Positions 41,090 to 50,796 of a DNA stretch of 64,000 bases are shown here, piece after piece (position 1 is the first letter of the stretch; each line of letters opens with the position of its first letter). The notes beneath the pieces were generated by a model. That model saw only the letters and a list, made by a program, of their open reading frames with translations. It was not told where the DNA came from and ran no database searches. Location of the stretch: the NCBI RefSeq assembly GCF_000972495.1, contig NZ_LATM01000002.1, positions 62,001 through 126,000 of the forward strand, given 5' to 3'. This stretch comes from Hymenobacter terrenus (GTDB taxonomy: Bacteria; Bacteroidota; Bacteroidia; Cytophagales; Hymenobacteraceae). The translations under genes were made by a program, and so were the position numbers.

Positions 41090-42733
41090 TTACTTCTCCT
41101 CTTTCTCGGCCTTCTCTTTCTGCACGTTCTCCGGCTTCATCTGCGGGAAGAACAGCACGTCCTGAATGGAGTGCGAGTTGGTCATAATCATGCTCAGGCG
41201 GTCGATGCCAATGCCCAAGCCCGCTGTGGGTGGCATGCCATACTCCAGGGCCCGCAGGAAGTCATCGTCGAGCACCATGGCCTCGGTGTCGCCTCGCTTG
41301 CCCAGTTCCAGCTGGTCTTCGAAGCGCTTGCGCTGGTCGATGGGGTCGTTGAGTTCCGAGAAGGCATTGCAGATTTCCTTGCCGTTACAGATGGCTTCGA
41401 ACCGCTCCACCAGGCCGGGACGGTCGCGGTGCTTTTTGGCCAGCGGCGACATTTCTACCGGGTAGTCGGTAATGAACGTGGGCTGGATGAGCTTGGGCTC
41501 CACGTGTTCCCCGAAAATCTCGTCGATAATTTTAGCCTTGCCCATGCTTGGGTCCAGATGCACATTCAGTTCATGGGCAGTTTCGCGCAAGGCCGCCTCA
41601 TCCATTTCCCCAATGGCCTTGCCGGTGTACTTCTCAATGGCTTCGAACATGGTGTAGCGCTGCCAGGGCCGCTGGAAGTTGATGAGGTTGTTGCCCACTT
41701 GCACCTCAGTTTGGCCATGCAGCGTCATGGCCACGCGCTCCACCATTTCTTCTACCAGGTCCATCATCCACGCGTAGTCCTTGTAGGCCACGTAGAGCTC
41801 CATCTGAGTAAACTCCGGGTTGTGAAAGCGCGACATGCCCTCGTTGCGGAAGTCCTTGCTGAACTCATACACGCCATCGAAACCGCCCACAATGAGGCGC
41901 TTCAGGTACAATTCGTTGGCAATGCGCAGGTACAGCGTCATGTCCAGCGTATTGTGGTGCGTGGTGAAGGGGCGCGCTGCCGCGCCGCCGTACAGTGGCT
42001 GCAGAATGGGCGTCTCCACCTCTAGGTAGCCTTTGTCGTTGAGGAAATTCCGCATCGACTGCACCAGCTGCGTGCGCTTGATGAACGTGTCGCGTACCTG
42101 CGGATTCACAGCTAGGTCTACGTAGCGCTGGCGGTAGCGCTGCTCAGGGTCGGTGAAGGCATCATAAGTGGTTTTCTCGCCGGTGACCTCGTCTACTTTT
42201 TCCTTTACCACCGGTAGCGGACGTAATGCCTTAGCCAGCAACTTCAATTCCGTGACGTGAATGGACGTTTCGCCCACCTGCGTTTTGAACACGTGGCCTT
42301 TCACACCAATAAAGTCGCCCAGGTCAAGCAACTTCTTAAACAGCACATTATATAGGGTCTTGTCTTCGCCAGGGCATATTTCATCGCGGTTCACATAGAG
42401 CTGAATGCGGCCCGACATATCCATCAGCTCCGCAAAGGAAGCCTTGCCCATCACCCGCGACGACATCAACCGGCCAGCCAGCGAAACCTCTTGGAAGTTA
42501 TTAAGCTCCGGGTGGTAGTTATCGTGAATTTCCTTGGCGTAAAACGTCACATCGAACAACTCCGACGGATATGCTTCAATGCCCAGCTTTTCCAGCTCTT
42601 CGAGTTTATTACGGCGCTGTTGTTCCTGTTCGCTTAAATGGACCACAGATTTAACGGATTTTAACGGATGAAACTGATTTTTGTGGTTCCGCGCCCTTAA
42701 GTGGCGGTGTTGAGCGTTGCTCCTTAGAACCAA
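41090..42733 (-). CDS. lysS: Lysyl-tRNA synthetase
   Basis: A class II synthetase. N-terminal OB-fold ([21 protein letters not shown]), motif 1 region ([25 protein letters not shown]), motif 2 ([20 protein letters not shown]) and motif 3 ([11 protein letters not shown]). The protein charges tRNA-Lys. The start is uncertain: the frame opens at 42733, but the first 30 codons fall largely on an ATCTGTGG-type repeat; a GTG at 42646, just after the repeat, would give a more usual N-terminus beginning near [10 protein letters not shown]. The promoter at 42763 precedes both. A second copy of the repeat lies across the adjacent gene's end. Confidence 0.95.
   Translation of the reverse strand: MVLRSNAQHRHLRARNHKNQFHPLKSVKSVVHLSEQEQQRRNKLEELEKLGIEAYPSELFDVTFYAKEIHDNYHPELNNFQEVSLAGRLMSSRVMGKASFAELMDMSGRIQLYVNRDEICPGEDKTLYNVLFKKLLDLGDFIGVKGHVFKTQVGETSIHVTELKLLAKALRPLPVVKEKVDEVTGEKTTYDAFTDPEQRYRQRYVDLAVNPQVRDTFIKRTQLVQSMRNFLNDKGYLEVETPILQPLYGGAAARPFTTHHNTLDMTLYLRIANELYLKRLIVGGFDGVYEFSKDFRNEGMSRFHNPEFTQMELYVAYKDYAWMMDLVEEMVERVAMTLHGQTEVQVGNNLINFQRPWQRYTMFEAIEKYTGKAIGEMDEAALRETAHELNVHLDPSMGKAKIIDEIFGEHVEPKLIQPTFITDYPVEMSPLAKKHRDRPGLVERFEAICNGKEICNAFSELNDPIDQRKRFEDQLELGKRGDTEAMVLDDDFLRALEYGMPPTAGLGIGIDRLSMIMTNSHSIQDVLFFPQMKPENVQKEKAEKEEK
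42642..42688. repeat. ATCTGTGG-type repeat at the 5' end of lysS
   Basis: ACCACAGATTTAACGG...CTGATTTTTGTGGTT. An inverted second copy lies at 42842-42879, with core ACCACAAAAA...GTTTCATCCGTTGAAATC. The pair frames a 150-bp segment carrying the lysS promoter and the upstream gene's terminator. Confidence 0.8.
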
Positions 42734-42762
42734 AAGGCAGCAAGTAAAGCTTGCTGACTGCG

Positions 42763-42794
42763 CAAAAGTACGGCATGAAAAAAGCCGCTCCGAA
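42763..42794 (-). promoter_or_regulatory. Promoter of lysS
   Basis: On the minus strand TTCG (42791-42794), 20 bp, TACTTTTG (42763-42770). The -33 part overlaps the terminator hairpin of the upstream gene. Confidence 0.65.
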
Positions 42795-42809
42795 ACCGAA
42801 GCGGCTTTG
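42779..42809 (-). terminator. Terminator of the 42880 gene
   Basis: Minus strand: AAAGCCGCTTC GGTTTC GGAGCGGCTTTTTTC, 11-bp stem with T-tract. Confidence 0.8.
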
Positions 42810-42841
42810 TATCTAAATTAACGGCTGAATAGTGAAGGCGA

Positions 42842-42879
42842 AACCACAAAAACCCGTTTCATCCGTTGAAATCTGTGGT
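42842..42879. repeat. ATCTGTGG-type repeat abutting a stop codon
   Basis: The repeat ends at 42879, directly next to the TAG stop (42880-42882) of the hypothetical gene, in inverted orientation to 42642-42688. Confidence 0.8.
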
Positions 42880-43968
42880 CTAGGCGGCCATGCGGTATTG
42901 CGGTGCCTCAGCGGCAATGGCCGGGGCCGTAGGCGGCGTGGGTGCCAGCACCGGCTCGACGCGGGTACGCAACCGCTCCTGCACGAACCCAGCTTGCAGG
43001 TGCGCTGGCAACTCGGCTACCAAATGGCGGTAGCGTTCCAGTCCCAATGCCTTAGCCACATACGTCTCGTGAATGCCATTGAGGTAGCTCACGATGTTCA
43101 GCAGGGAGGCGTGAAACAGGCGGAAGTCGATGTCGGCTTCCACGTAGCGCTCAATCTCGCGGCTGGTCTGCGAGATGCGCAGGCGGCCCAGCAGATCGAA
43201 GATGGTGGTGTAGCCCAGGCGCCAGGTAATTTGCTGCCAGTGCGCAGCCGTCCACTTATCGAGTGGGCGCCCCGTTTTCTGGCTGCGGATGGCCGTGTTG
43301 GGGTTGGCTTGCACTTGCGCGCGGGTCCACTGCGCCTTCATTTTGCGCGTAGTACGCAAAAACTGGCCAATCTGAGCTTGGGCGTCAATTTCCTTGCTGG
43401 CAATGTGCAGCCCAGCCTTGTAGCCGGCTAGCGGCAAGCGGTGAATGCTGAAGTCGCCGTAAGCGCCGGCCGCGTAGAACGACACCGGGCGCGGATAGGC
43501 ATTCTTCACCACCAGCCGGCCTACCTCGCGGCGGATAAGCTGGCCGTTGTTGCTGCGCACGCCGGTGGTGTATAGGAATGCCTGCAAGCCCGACAGGATG
43601 GCGTGATAGGCCTGCGGGAACGTCCAGTGTAGGGCGTTACGCAGGAAATTGTCATCGCCCAACTCGGCCGTGGCCCTCAGTGCATACTCCGTGCTCCAGC
43701 TCGTGTGCAGCAGCTTAGTGAGCGTTGCCACGTCGGCATCATTCAACTCAGCCGAGTGGCTGCGGAAAAAGGGGAGATTCTGCAGACCGCCGAGTAGGTC
43801 GTCGTTCTCTTGGATGTGATAGTTGATAGCGAAGAAGTAGTTGAGGAAAACCTGCGCCGGAATGGATTTGCGCCAGGTTTCGTCGGCTAGCTTCTGCTGT
43901 TGCTCGTCGCTGATGGCTTCCACCTGCGGGTTGAGCGGAATAATGCGGGTGTCCTCTATAGTCTTCAT
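42880..43968 (-). CDS. Conserved hypothetical protein, 362 aa
   Basis: I do not recognise the family. The protein is mainly helical, with motifs such as VFLNYFFAINYHIQENDDLL, TSWSTEYALRATAELGDD, DFRLFHASLLNIVSYLNGIHETYVAKALG and an Ala/Pro-rich C-terminal tail (PAIAAEAPQYRMAA). No signal peptide, so probably cytoplasmic. GC-rich codon use supports a real gene. It has its own terminator, and an intergenic repeat touches its stop codon. No enzymatic motif can be assigned. Confidence 0.65.
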   Translation of the reverse strand: MKTIEDTRIIPLNPQVEAISDEQQQKLADETWRKSIPAQVFLNYFFAINYHIQENDDLLGGLQNLPFFRSHSAELNDADVATLTKLLHTSWSTEYALRATAELGDDNFLRNALHWTFPQAYHAILSGLQAFLYTTGVRSNNGQLIRREVGRLVVKNAYPRPVSFYAAGAYGDFSIHRLPLAGYKAGLHIASKEIDAQAQIGQFLRTTRKMKAQWTRAQVQANPNTAIRSQKTGRPLDKWTAAHWQQITWRLGYTTIFDLLGRLRISQTSREIERYVEADIDFRLFHASLLNIVSYLNGIHETYVAKALGLERYRHLVAELPAHLQAGFVQERLRTRVEPVLAPTPPTAPAIAAEAPQYRMAA

Positions 43969-44145
43969 GCTGGATAAACAGCTATCGAGACCATTTTAGT
44001 TGCCTGATTGCTAATTTTATTGTCTAATTTTTACTGAATCATTTGTCTGTAAATCAGAAATTTAGTACCAATGTAGAAAATCTATTGGAAATAATTTTCA
44101 GCTGGCTATTTACTAATGGATTTGTCATGACTCCGATTACTAAAA

Positions 44146-44182
44146 GAAAAGCCCCGACGCCTACTGGCACCGGGGCTTTTCT
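44146..44182 (-). terminator. Terminator of the tail-specific protease gene
   Basis: Minus strand: AAAAGCCCCGG TGCCAGTAGGCG TCGGGGCTTTTC, 10-bp stem with A- and T-tracts on both sides. Confidence 0.8.
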
Positions 44183-44198
44183 TTAGCGCAAAGAGAGC

Positions 44199-46439
44199 TT
44201 ACTTCTTATCAATCTCATCCTGAATCACCGCGACAGCCTCTCCGATGGTGATGTCCTTCTTCAGGTTCTTGGTGAAACGGGCGGCGCGGTTAACTTTCAC
44301 CGTGTCGCCCCCTAAGGCCCGCACATCGGCCGTCAGAGGCGAAAACACCAAGGCAGTAGTCGTTTTCTGTGCCGCCTCATAACGGTCAGAAATCGCCTTC
44401 GATTCCTGCTGCTCAGCCCGGTAAGCACTGAGTTTAAGGGGAACCATAGTTTCATCCTTGCGCTTCCGCATGCTCTTCACCATCTCATCCATTACCTTAA
44501 AGCTTGGATTGCTTGCTATGCGGACTTTGCTGTTGGCCCGTAGCTTGTCGAGGGCCGGAGCCGCGTTCCAGGGGCGATAGCGGGCTGGTTGGATTTCGTC
44601 CCACTTCAGCGGGTAGTCCGACTCTTTCTCGCCTTCGTCGAGGTAAGAATATAAGTCGGGCACCACAATATCCGAAGCCACGCCCTTAAACTGGGTCGAG
44701 CCACCATTTACGCGGTAGAATTTTTGGGTCGTAAGTTTCAGCGAGCCGATGGGCTTAACGCTATTCAACTCAGCTGGGAGGGCTTCATCGAGGTCGAAGA
44801 TGCGCTGTACCGTACCCTTGCCATAGGTGCTGGTCGAGCCCATGACCACGCCGCGGCGATAGTCCTGAACAGCAGCAGCCAGAATTTCCGAAGCCGAGGC
44901 GCTGTATTTATTTACCAGTATCACTAGTGGGCCGCTGTACTGCACCCGGGGGTCGTTGTCGGTGAGAACTTGCGTGTGGCCCTGGCCGTCGCGCACCTGC
45001 ACCATGGGGCCGCTTTCCATAAACAGGCCAGCCATTGATACCGCATCGGTAAGCGAGCCGCCCCCGTTGAAGCGCAGGTCCATAATCAGGCCTTTGGCAC
45101 CCTCAGCATTGAGCTTGGCCAGTTCCTTCTTCACATCGTCTGAAGAACTGCGCCCGCCGTTATCAGTGAAGTCGGCGTAGAAACCGGGCAGGCGCAAGTA
45201 GCCAATCTTTTGACCTTTATCGGTGATGATGGATGATTGCGCGTACTTCTCTTCTACCACCACTACATCGCGGATGATGGGGATGATTTTGGTGCTACCA
45301 TCGGGCTTCCGCACCGTGAGCCGTACTTCCGAGCCTTTCTTGCCCCGAATCAGTGTCACAGCCTTGGCCGTACGCCAGCCTTCGATGCTTACCGGCTCGG
45401 CCGCGCCTTGGGCTACTCGCAGGATAGCATCTCCTTTCTTCAAATCACCCTGCCGGGCCGAAGCCGAGCCGGGCATGATGTCGTCTACGTAAATCAGGCC
45501 TTCCTTCTCCCGCAGCGTTGCTCCAATTCCCTCGAACCGACCTGTCATTTCATAGTCGAAATCCTCTTTGGCTTTGGGGGCGAAGTACTCGGTGTGCGGG
45601 TCGTAGGTGTTGGCGATGGTGTTGGCATAAGTGGCCAGTCGCTCGTTAGTGTCGGTTTCGTTGATTTCCGAAAACTGCTCGTCGTAATACTTCAGCACGC
45701 GCTTGCGGGCTTCGCTCTCCATCTGGGCAGGTGTGCGGATAGGCTCGGCGGCGGTAGGAGCAGCGGGGTTAGCTGCCACCGGTGGAGCAGTGGGGACAGC
45801 CGGGGCGGATGAAGGGGCCGTAGTACTAGCCGTAGCCGGCGTGGTGGCAGCCGGAGCGGTAGCAGCAGTGGTCTTGGCAGCTTTCATTTTCTCCTGGGCC
45901 TCCATCATTTCCGATACCCGGCTCAGGGTCTCGTACTTCAATAGTTTGCGCCACATTTCTCGTTGGGCAGCCTTATCAGCCGGGAAAGCTGCTTTTTCAA
46001 AGTCTGTCTGGAAGTATTCTTCAACCGTGAAGTCGAAAGGCTTAGCCAGAATCTCGCGATAGAGGCCCTGCATTTCCTTCGTGCGCTCAGTTATCAACTT
46101 AGTACTGAGGTCCAAGAATTCATGTGAGCCTCGTTTCACTTCGTCGTCAATCTGAGTCTGATAGCGACGCAACTGCTCCACATCCGAAGCGAGCAAGAAT
46201 TGCTTGCGATAGTCGAGATTCTTCAAATAAAGGTCAAACACGCGCTTGGAGAAGGCGTCGTCAACTTTTTCGGGCTGGTAGTGGGCCGAGGTAAGGCCTT
46301 GCAACATGATGCCAATCAGCACCTGGTCCTTGCTCGGCACCGCCGAGTCGGCCCGACGGAACAACCGATAAGAGGCCAAAACAAATACGGCTGCCACCAA
46401 AAAGGCGTACAGCCCGACCTTCAAGCGAGGGAAAGACAT
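44199..46439 (-). CDS. Carboxy-terminal processing (tail-specific) protease, S41 family
   Basis: The protein has 746 residues. N-terminal membrane anchor (VGLYAFLVAAVFVLASYRLF), an N-terminal helical domain, an Ala/Pro/Thr-rich insert at about 185-240, then a PDZ domain (FEGIGATLREKEGLIYVDD) and the S41 peptidase core with Ser in VNKYSASASEILAAA and Lys in STSTYGKGTVQ. DUF3340-type helices end the chain. It cleaves misfolded or C-terminally tagged proteins in the periplasm. The insert is unusually low in complexity. A terminator follows. Confidence 0.92.
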   Translation of the reverse strand: MSFPRLKVGLYAFLVAAVFVLASYRLFRRADSAVPSKDQVLIGIMLQGLTSAHYQPEKVDDAFSKRVFDLYLKNLDYRKQFLLASDVEQLRRYQTQIDDEVKRGSHEFLDLSTKLITERTKEMQGLYREILAKPFDFTVEEYFQTDFEKAAFPADKAAQREMWRKLLKYETLSRVSEMMEAQEKMKAAKTTAATAPAATTPATASTTAPSSAPAVPTAPPVAANPAAPTAAEPIRTPAQMESEARKRVLKYYDEQFSEINETDTNERLATYANTIANTYDPHTEYFAPKAKEDFDYEMTGRFEGIGATLREKEGLIYVDDIMPGSASARQGDLKKGDAILRVAQGAAEPVSIEGWRTAKAVTLIRGKKGSEVRLTVRKPDGSTKIIPIIRDVVVVEEKYAQSSIITDKGQKIGYLRLPGFYADFTDNGGRSSSDDVKKELAKLNAEGAKGLIMDLRFNGGGSLTDAVSMAGLFMESGPMVQVRDGQGHTQVLTDNDPRVQYSGPLVILVNKYSASASEILAAAVQDYRRGVVMGSTSTYGKGTVQRIFDLDEALPAELNSVKPIGSLKLTTQKFYRVNGGSTQFKGVASDIVVPDLYSYLDEGEKESDYPLKWDEIQPARYRPWNAAPALDKLRANSKVRIASNPSFKVMDEMVKSMRKRKDETMVPLKLSAYRAEQQESKAISDRYEAAQKTTTALVFSPLTADVRALGGDTVKVNRAARFTKNLKKDITIGEAVAVIQDEIDKK

Positions 46440-46609
46440 TAGCGGAAAAATAAAGCGGAGATGAAAATCAAATGTACGTAGAGCACGAGGCTCTATTGAG
46501 CCCCGTTGCTTACGTCGAAAACGCCTCCGCAGGTGAAATAAGTGCCTGATTGGGGGAGCCTGCCCATGGGCTATTCCACAGAACAGCCGGACAAGCCAGA
46601 GGTTGCAAC

Positions 46610-46644
46610 AAAAAAGCCTTTCCAGCTAGGGAAAGGCTTTTTTG
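46610..46644 (-). terminator. Terminator between the stress protein and protease genes
   Basis: Minus strand: AAAAAAGCCTTTCCC TAGCT GGAAAGGCTTTTTTG, a stem of about 13 bp with T-tract. It serves the gene at 46675. Confidence 0.8.
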
Positions 46645-46674
46645 CCAAACTAGGACTGAAGCCTAGGGGTAAGA

Positions 46675-47535
46675 TTAGTACTTATAAATCTTATCGCCGT
46701 TGTTGCGGCGGAACTCCTCTTCGAAGTAGCGGGCGTCTTCTTCATTGCGGGGTTTCACACCCATCACGATGCCGCCATTCTTGATGCCGTGCTCGTACTC
46801 AGCAGCGTGCTCTTCGGGAATGCCCGAGCCGACCAAGGCGCCTACCAAGCCACCCGTGAGGCCACCGGCACCCGCACCGGCTAAAGCTGCGGCCAGCGGA
46901 CCAGCAATAATCAGCCCCAAGCCCGGCAGTGCTACCGAAGTACCGATAGCCGCAATGGCGCCGATAACTGCACCAGCCGTGCCACCAATGGCCGAGCCTA
47001 CGCCTGCACCTTCCATGGCTTTATCGCCGAGGTCGGTATGAGCCGTCTCACTACCAAAGTGGGTTTTGCGGGTTTCGTCCGACATCAATAGGTTGACATC
47101 TTCTTTGCCATAGCCACGCGAGGAGAGCGACTGGTAAGCTTGCTCGGCGCTATTCCGGTCGCGGAATATCCCGGTCATGCTGCCACCGGCACGGTAAGGT
47201 TCGCCCGTCACGGAATGTGCAGTGCGGTCGGCGGTATTTTGTACGGCATCAATGCCGCGGCCTACTGCTGCGCCAGCGGTGCCAGCCAGAGCGCCACCCT
47301 TGGCAGTTGCGCTATAGTCGTCGCCATCAGTTACGTGGCCGGAGTTGCCTAGAGAAGCACCTGAGTTCGATGTAACGCCGGTACCGCTGTTGGCACCCGT
47401 GCCAGCATTGTAGCTGGTGCTTTCGTTGCTCAAGCCAGTGCTGTTGCCTACGCCAGTACCGGTGTTAGTGGTGCCGTAGTTAGCACCTGAGCCAGTACCC
47501 ATATTCTGCGGGTTGTTCGAATCGTTAGTATTCAT
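46675..47535 (-). CDS. General stress protein 17M-like (YflT) protein with Gly-rich segments
   Basis: The protein has 286 residues. N-terminal 80 residues are Ser/Thr/Gly/Asn-rich; then comes a YflT/GsiB-like domain (GIFRDRNSAEQAYQSLSSRGYGKEDVNLLMS), followed by Gly/Ala-rich membrane-like helices (IGGTAGAVIGAIAAIGTSVALPGLGLIIAGPLAAALAGAG). The YflT family is induced by stress in Bacillus; the role here is inferred. Nearby YtxH genes support a stress theme. Confidence 0.8.
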   Translation of the reverse strand: MNTNDSNNPQNMGTGSGANYGTTNTGTGVGNSTGLSNESTSYNAGTGANSGTGVTSNSGASLGNSGHVTDGDDYSATAKGGALAGTAGAAVGRGIDAVQNTADRTAHSVTGEPYRAGGSMTGIFRDRNSAEQAYQSLSSRGYGKEDVNLLMSDETRKTHFGSETAHTDLGDKAMEGAGVGSAIGGTAGAVIGAIAAIGTSVALPGLGLIIAGPLAAALAGAGAGGLTGGLVGALVGSGIPEEHAAEYEHGIKNGGIVMGVKPRNEEDARYFEEEFRRNNGDKIYKY

Positions 47536-47705
47536 GATGAAGGGAGTGGAAATGTGGAAAAGATGACTAGCTCAGTGGCTGCCTGAGATTTTAACGGTAC
47601 CACCTCGGTAGAGGTTACATCCCGTTAATTTTCCATCTTTTCCCGCTGCTGCACCATCTGTCCCTATCAGACTACTACTGATCTTACTTCGTTGGTGTGG
47701 TGTTT

Positions 47706-48074
47706 TCAAGCAAACTGCTGAAAGTTGGCTTCATTGCGCCAGAAATCCCGACAGTCGCGGACGAGGTCTTTCAAAAAGTCCTCGTTCTGCTTTAAGCTGC
47801 GCCATTCGCCCAAACCCATCTTCTCGCACAGCTTGTAAAAATTGTCTCCTTGTCCCTTCGAGCCTTGCACCTTCACGAGGCAGCTGAGAGGCGGGCGGCC
47901 ACTCTCATGTTCACTCATGGAAATCTCGGCCAGCATTTCGTTGAGCCGGGATTTTTCGTGAGAAATTTCCAGATTTAGCCCCAATTCAGCTTCCTGCACT
48001 AGAGTGAGGTAGCTTACGGTGCCAGTTTGTAGCCGGGAATATTGAATTAAGTAAGTGCGAATACGACCAATCAT
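47706..48074 (-). CDS. Hypothetical protein, 122 aa
   Basis: A small soluble protein with no signal peptide: helix LTLVQEAELGLNLEISHEKSRLNEML, ISMSEHESGRPPLSCLVKVQGSKG and DNFYKLCEKMGLG. The pattern resembles a widespread family of short proteins of unknown function; I am not certain. No neighbour suggests a role. Confidence 0.6.
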   Translation of the reverse strand: MIGRIRTYLIQYSRLQTGTVSYLTLVQEAELGLNLEISHEKSRLNEMLAEISMSEHESGRPPLSCLVKVQGSKGQGDNFYKLCEKMGLGEWRSLKQNEDFLKDLVRDCRDFWRNEANFQQFA

Positions 48075-48248
48075 GGCAGGGCTTCAAATGAACGAAAAAC
48101 CGTTTTGGGGGCTGAAAATTAGTGAATTTTGGCTGCGCGGCGCTGCTAATTTCTTGCCTCGTAGATAATATTTTCAGCCTGTTGGGGCTCATCCATTACC
48201 ACAATTGTTCCTAAATTCTAAAACAACCCCATGCTATAGCTCAATGGG

Positions 48249-48297
48249 GCGTGGTTGATTGAGCAGAAACGGACCTTTCTGCTCGATCAATCACGCT
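48249..48297. repeat. Hairpin downstream of the proline dehydrogenase gene
   Basis: GCGTGGTTGATTGAGCAGAAA is inverted with two mismatches as TTTCTGCTCGATCAATCACGCT. It lies 12 nt past the proline dehydrogenase stop; no T-tract, so perhaps a transcript-stabilising hairpin or weak terminator. Confidence 0.65.
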
Positions 48298-48308
48298 CTT
48301 TCGGCTGA

Positions 48309-49511
48309 CTAAGACCGCCGCTGACGGCGCCGAATTTCTTTCTGAACAAGCAAAAATTCGCGGCTGCTTTGGCCCGCGATGGCCGTGTTTTCGTCAGCCC
48401 GACGTAGCAGATAGGGCATCACGGCAGCTACGGGGCCGTAGGGGAGGTACTTGGCCGTGTTATAGCCGGCATTGGCGAGGTTATAGGTGAGGTTGTCGCT
48501 CATGCCGTAGAGCTGCGCGAACCACACGCGTGGGTCGTTGGGAGCCAGGCCGGCTTCCTGCATGAGTTGGGTGAGCAGCAATGAACTAGCCTCGTTGTGC
48601 GTGCCGGCGCAGATGCTGATGCGGTCGATGTGCTGCACGCAGTAGCGCAGGGCCTCATCGTAGAGGGCGTCGGTTTCCTGCTTGGTGGGGTTAATAGGGT
48701 TGGGGTAGCCGCGCTGTTTGGCCACGCGGGCCTCCTTTTCCATGTAAGCACCCCGGACTAGCTTGGCTCCTACGTAGTAGCCAGCTTCGGCGGCGGTGTC
48801 GTGGGCGGCTTCCAGGGCATCTAGCCGGTCGTGACGGTAGAGTTGATAAGTGTTCCAGACAATGGCGGTTTCGCGGTTATACTTAGCCATCATGTCGTAG
48901 GCCAACAGGTCGATGGTGTGCTGAAACCAGCTTTCTTCGGCATCGACAAACAGCCGCACGCCGTGTTGGTGCGCGCGAGCGCAGAGTGCTTCCACACGGG
49001 CTACGGCACGGGCGTGGGCGGCTTCTTCGGCACCGGTAAGCAAATGCCCGGCCTGAATTTTCTCCAGAATGGCCACGTTGGCCACGCCCGTTACTTTAAA
49101 AACTGAAAAAGGGATGTGCGCCGAGCGGTGGGCCTCGTCAATGGTGGCCAGGATTTCGTCGCGGGTGTGGTCGTAGCTCCGGTCGTTGCCTTCGCCTTCT
49201 ACCGAATAATCGAGGATAGTACCAATGTTGTATTTACCTAATTCCGATGTTACAGAACGGCATTCGGCAATGGTTTCGCCGCCGCAGAATTGCTCAAAAA
49301 TGGAATGTTTGATGAGATATTTCGTACCAGGTAGGCCCAATTTCAGCGCGGTTTTCATGAGTCCGCTACCGGTTTTTACCAAGCTGCCACTGTTCATGGC
49401 CGCGAACAAGGCGTAGACTTTGCGCAATTGGGCGTCGGACTTGGATGCAAAGGCCACACGAGTGTCCTCGAAGGAAATCGGCGGGGCCTGGGTGGGGGCG
49501 GAGATGGACAT
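48309..49511 (-). CDS. Proline dehydrogenase
   Basis: The protein has 400 residues and is a FAD-dependent PRODH barrel: FVDAEESWFQHTIDLL, YDMMAKYNRETAIVWNTYQLYRHDRL, YYVGAKLVRGAYMEKEA and ICAGTHNEAS. It oxidises proline to pyrroline-5-carboxylate, a first step of proline use, and in Bacteroidota it is usually a stand-alone protein without the PutA C-terminal half. A TACCTTCG on the minus strand at 49559-49566 may be a -7 element. Single gene. Confidence 0.94.
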   Translation of the reverse strand: MSISAPTQAPPISFEDTRVAFASKSDAQLRKVYALFAAMNSGSLVKTGSGLMKTALKLGLPGTKYLIKHSIFEQFCGGETIAECRSVTSELGKYNIGTILDYSVEGEGNDRSYDHTRDEILATIDEAHRSAHIPFSVFKVTGVANVAILEKIQAGHLLTGAEEAAHARAVARVEALCARAHQHGVRLFVDAEESWFQHTIDLLAYDMMAKYNRETAIVWNTYQLYRHDRLDALEAAHDTAAEAGYYVGAKLVRGAYMEKEARVAKQRGYPNPINPTKQETDALYDEALRYCVQHIDRISICAGTHNEASSLLLTQLMQEAGLAPNDPRVWFAQLYGMSDNLTYNLANAGYNTAKYLPYGPVAAVMPYLLRRADENTAIAGQSSREFLLVQKEIRRRQRRS

Positions 49512-49657
49512 AATCAGCTACTAAGGGGTGGGAATGAGGGTAGAGAGCAGAAAGCAAACGAAGGTAACCGGTAAACAACGTTCCACGGAAACGAGTTACG
49601 TTTGTTGAGCTTTATCGGCGTTGGCCGGGACAATATATTCATTTGCCTGCTATTATA

Positions 49658-50782
49658 ATGCTACCCCCCACCATTACTTTCTTCACCCGAATACTAGCCC
49701 AAAAAGGCCAGCCCTTGCTCATTGCCGGTCCTTGCTCAGCCGAAACCGAGGCGCAGGTAATGGCCACGGCCCACGGCTTGAAGACATTAGGGAAAATTGA
49801 TTTGTTTCGGGCGGGCATCTGGAAGCCCCGCACCCGACCGGGCTCTTTTGAGGGTATGGGCGCGGTGGCGCTGCCCTGGCTGCAACGGGTGAAAGCCGAA
49901 ACCGGCATCCCGACCGCCATTGAGGTGGCCACGCCGCGGCACGTGGAAGATGCCTTACGCCACAGCATTGATGTGCTGTGGATTGGTGCCCGGACCACTG
50001 TGAACCCCTTTGCGGTGCAGGAATTGGCCGATGCTCTGGCTGGCACCGGCGTACCTGTCATGGTGAAAAACCCGGTGAATCCGGACGTGGCCCTCTGGGC
50101 CGGCGCGCTGGAGCGTCTGGAACGAGCCGGTATCACCGATTTGGCGGCTATTCACCGGGGATTCAGTACGTTTGCGCCTAGTCGTTACCGCAACGCGCCC
50201 ACCTGGATACTGCCCATTGAGCTAAAAACACGCTTCCCGCATATTCCCCTCATCTGCGACCCCAGCCACATTGGCGGGCGCCGCGACCTGCTGCTACCCA
50301 TCGCCCAGAAAGCCTTGGATTTGGATTATGATGGCCTAATTATCGAAACCCATCCCGACCCGGACCACGCCTTGAGCGACGCCGAACAGCAAGTGACACC
50401 CGAGCGCCTGGGCGAAATCCTGAATGAGCTACAGTACCGCTACCGCTCCTCCAACAACGCCGACTACCTCAACAAAGCCGAGGAGTTGCGCCAGAAAATG
50501 GATGTGGCCGACCGCGAAATCGTGGAGGCGCTGGCTCGCCGCATGGCCTTGGTGGAGGAACTGGCTGAGTACAAAAAGGAAAACAACGTCAAAATCCTGC
50601 AGTTCGACCGCTGGCAGGAAATCTTCAACACCCGCACCGATTGGGCGACCAAATTGAAGGTGAATGACAAATTTGTAGCCGAACTCTACAAGCTGATTCA
50701 CATCGAAAGCATCCGCAAGCAGACAGAGGTGCTGAATGGCCGGCCGTTTGATGGCGTGGTGAATCTGGGGCCGGGGCTATAG
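49658..50782 (+). CDS. DAHP synthase / chorismate mutase (type II) bifunctional enzyme
   Basis: The protein has 374 residues. The N-terminal DAHP synthase part has LLIAGPCSAETEAQ, FRAGIWKPRTRPGSFEG, IHRGFSTF and ICDPSHIGGRRD; the C-terminal chorismate mutase part (about 285-374) has LRQKMDVADREIVEALARRM and YKLIHIESIRKQ. It makes the first shikimate intermediate and also converts chorismate to prephenate. The start at 49658 (MLPPTITFF) removes a five-residue extension. aroB and aroA follow on the same strand, though two lipoprotein genes lie between on the minus strand. Confidence 0.94.
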   Translation: MLPPTITFFTRILAQKGQPLLIAGPCSAETEAQVMATAHGLKTLGKIDLFRAGIWKPRTRPGSFEGMGAVALPWLQRVKAETGIPTAIEVATPRHVEDALRHSIDVLWIGARTTVNPFAVQELADALAGTGVPVMVKNPVNPDVALWAGALERLERAGITDLAAIHRGFSTFAPSRYRNAPTWILPIELKTRFPHIPLICDPSHIGGRRDLLLPIAQKALDLDYDGLIIETHPDPDHALSDAEQQVTPERLGEILNELQYRYRSSNNADYLNKAEELRQKMDVADREIVEALARRMALVEELAEYKKENNVKILQFDRWQEIFNTRTDWATKLKVNDKFVAELYKLIHIESIRKQTEVLNGRPFDGVVNLGPGL

Positions 50783-50796
50783 CTGTAGGCACGGTA

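Noticed and set aside
48249..48297. Riboswitch or tRNA-like hairpin at the proline dehydrogenase end
   Set aside because: It is a simple stem-loop without tRNA arms or a recognised riboswitch core.
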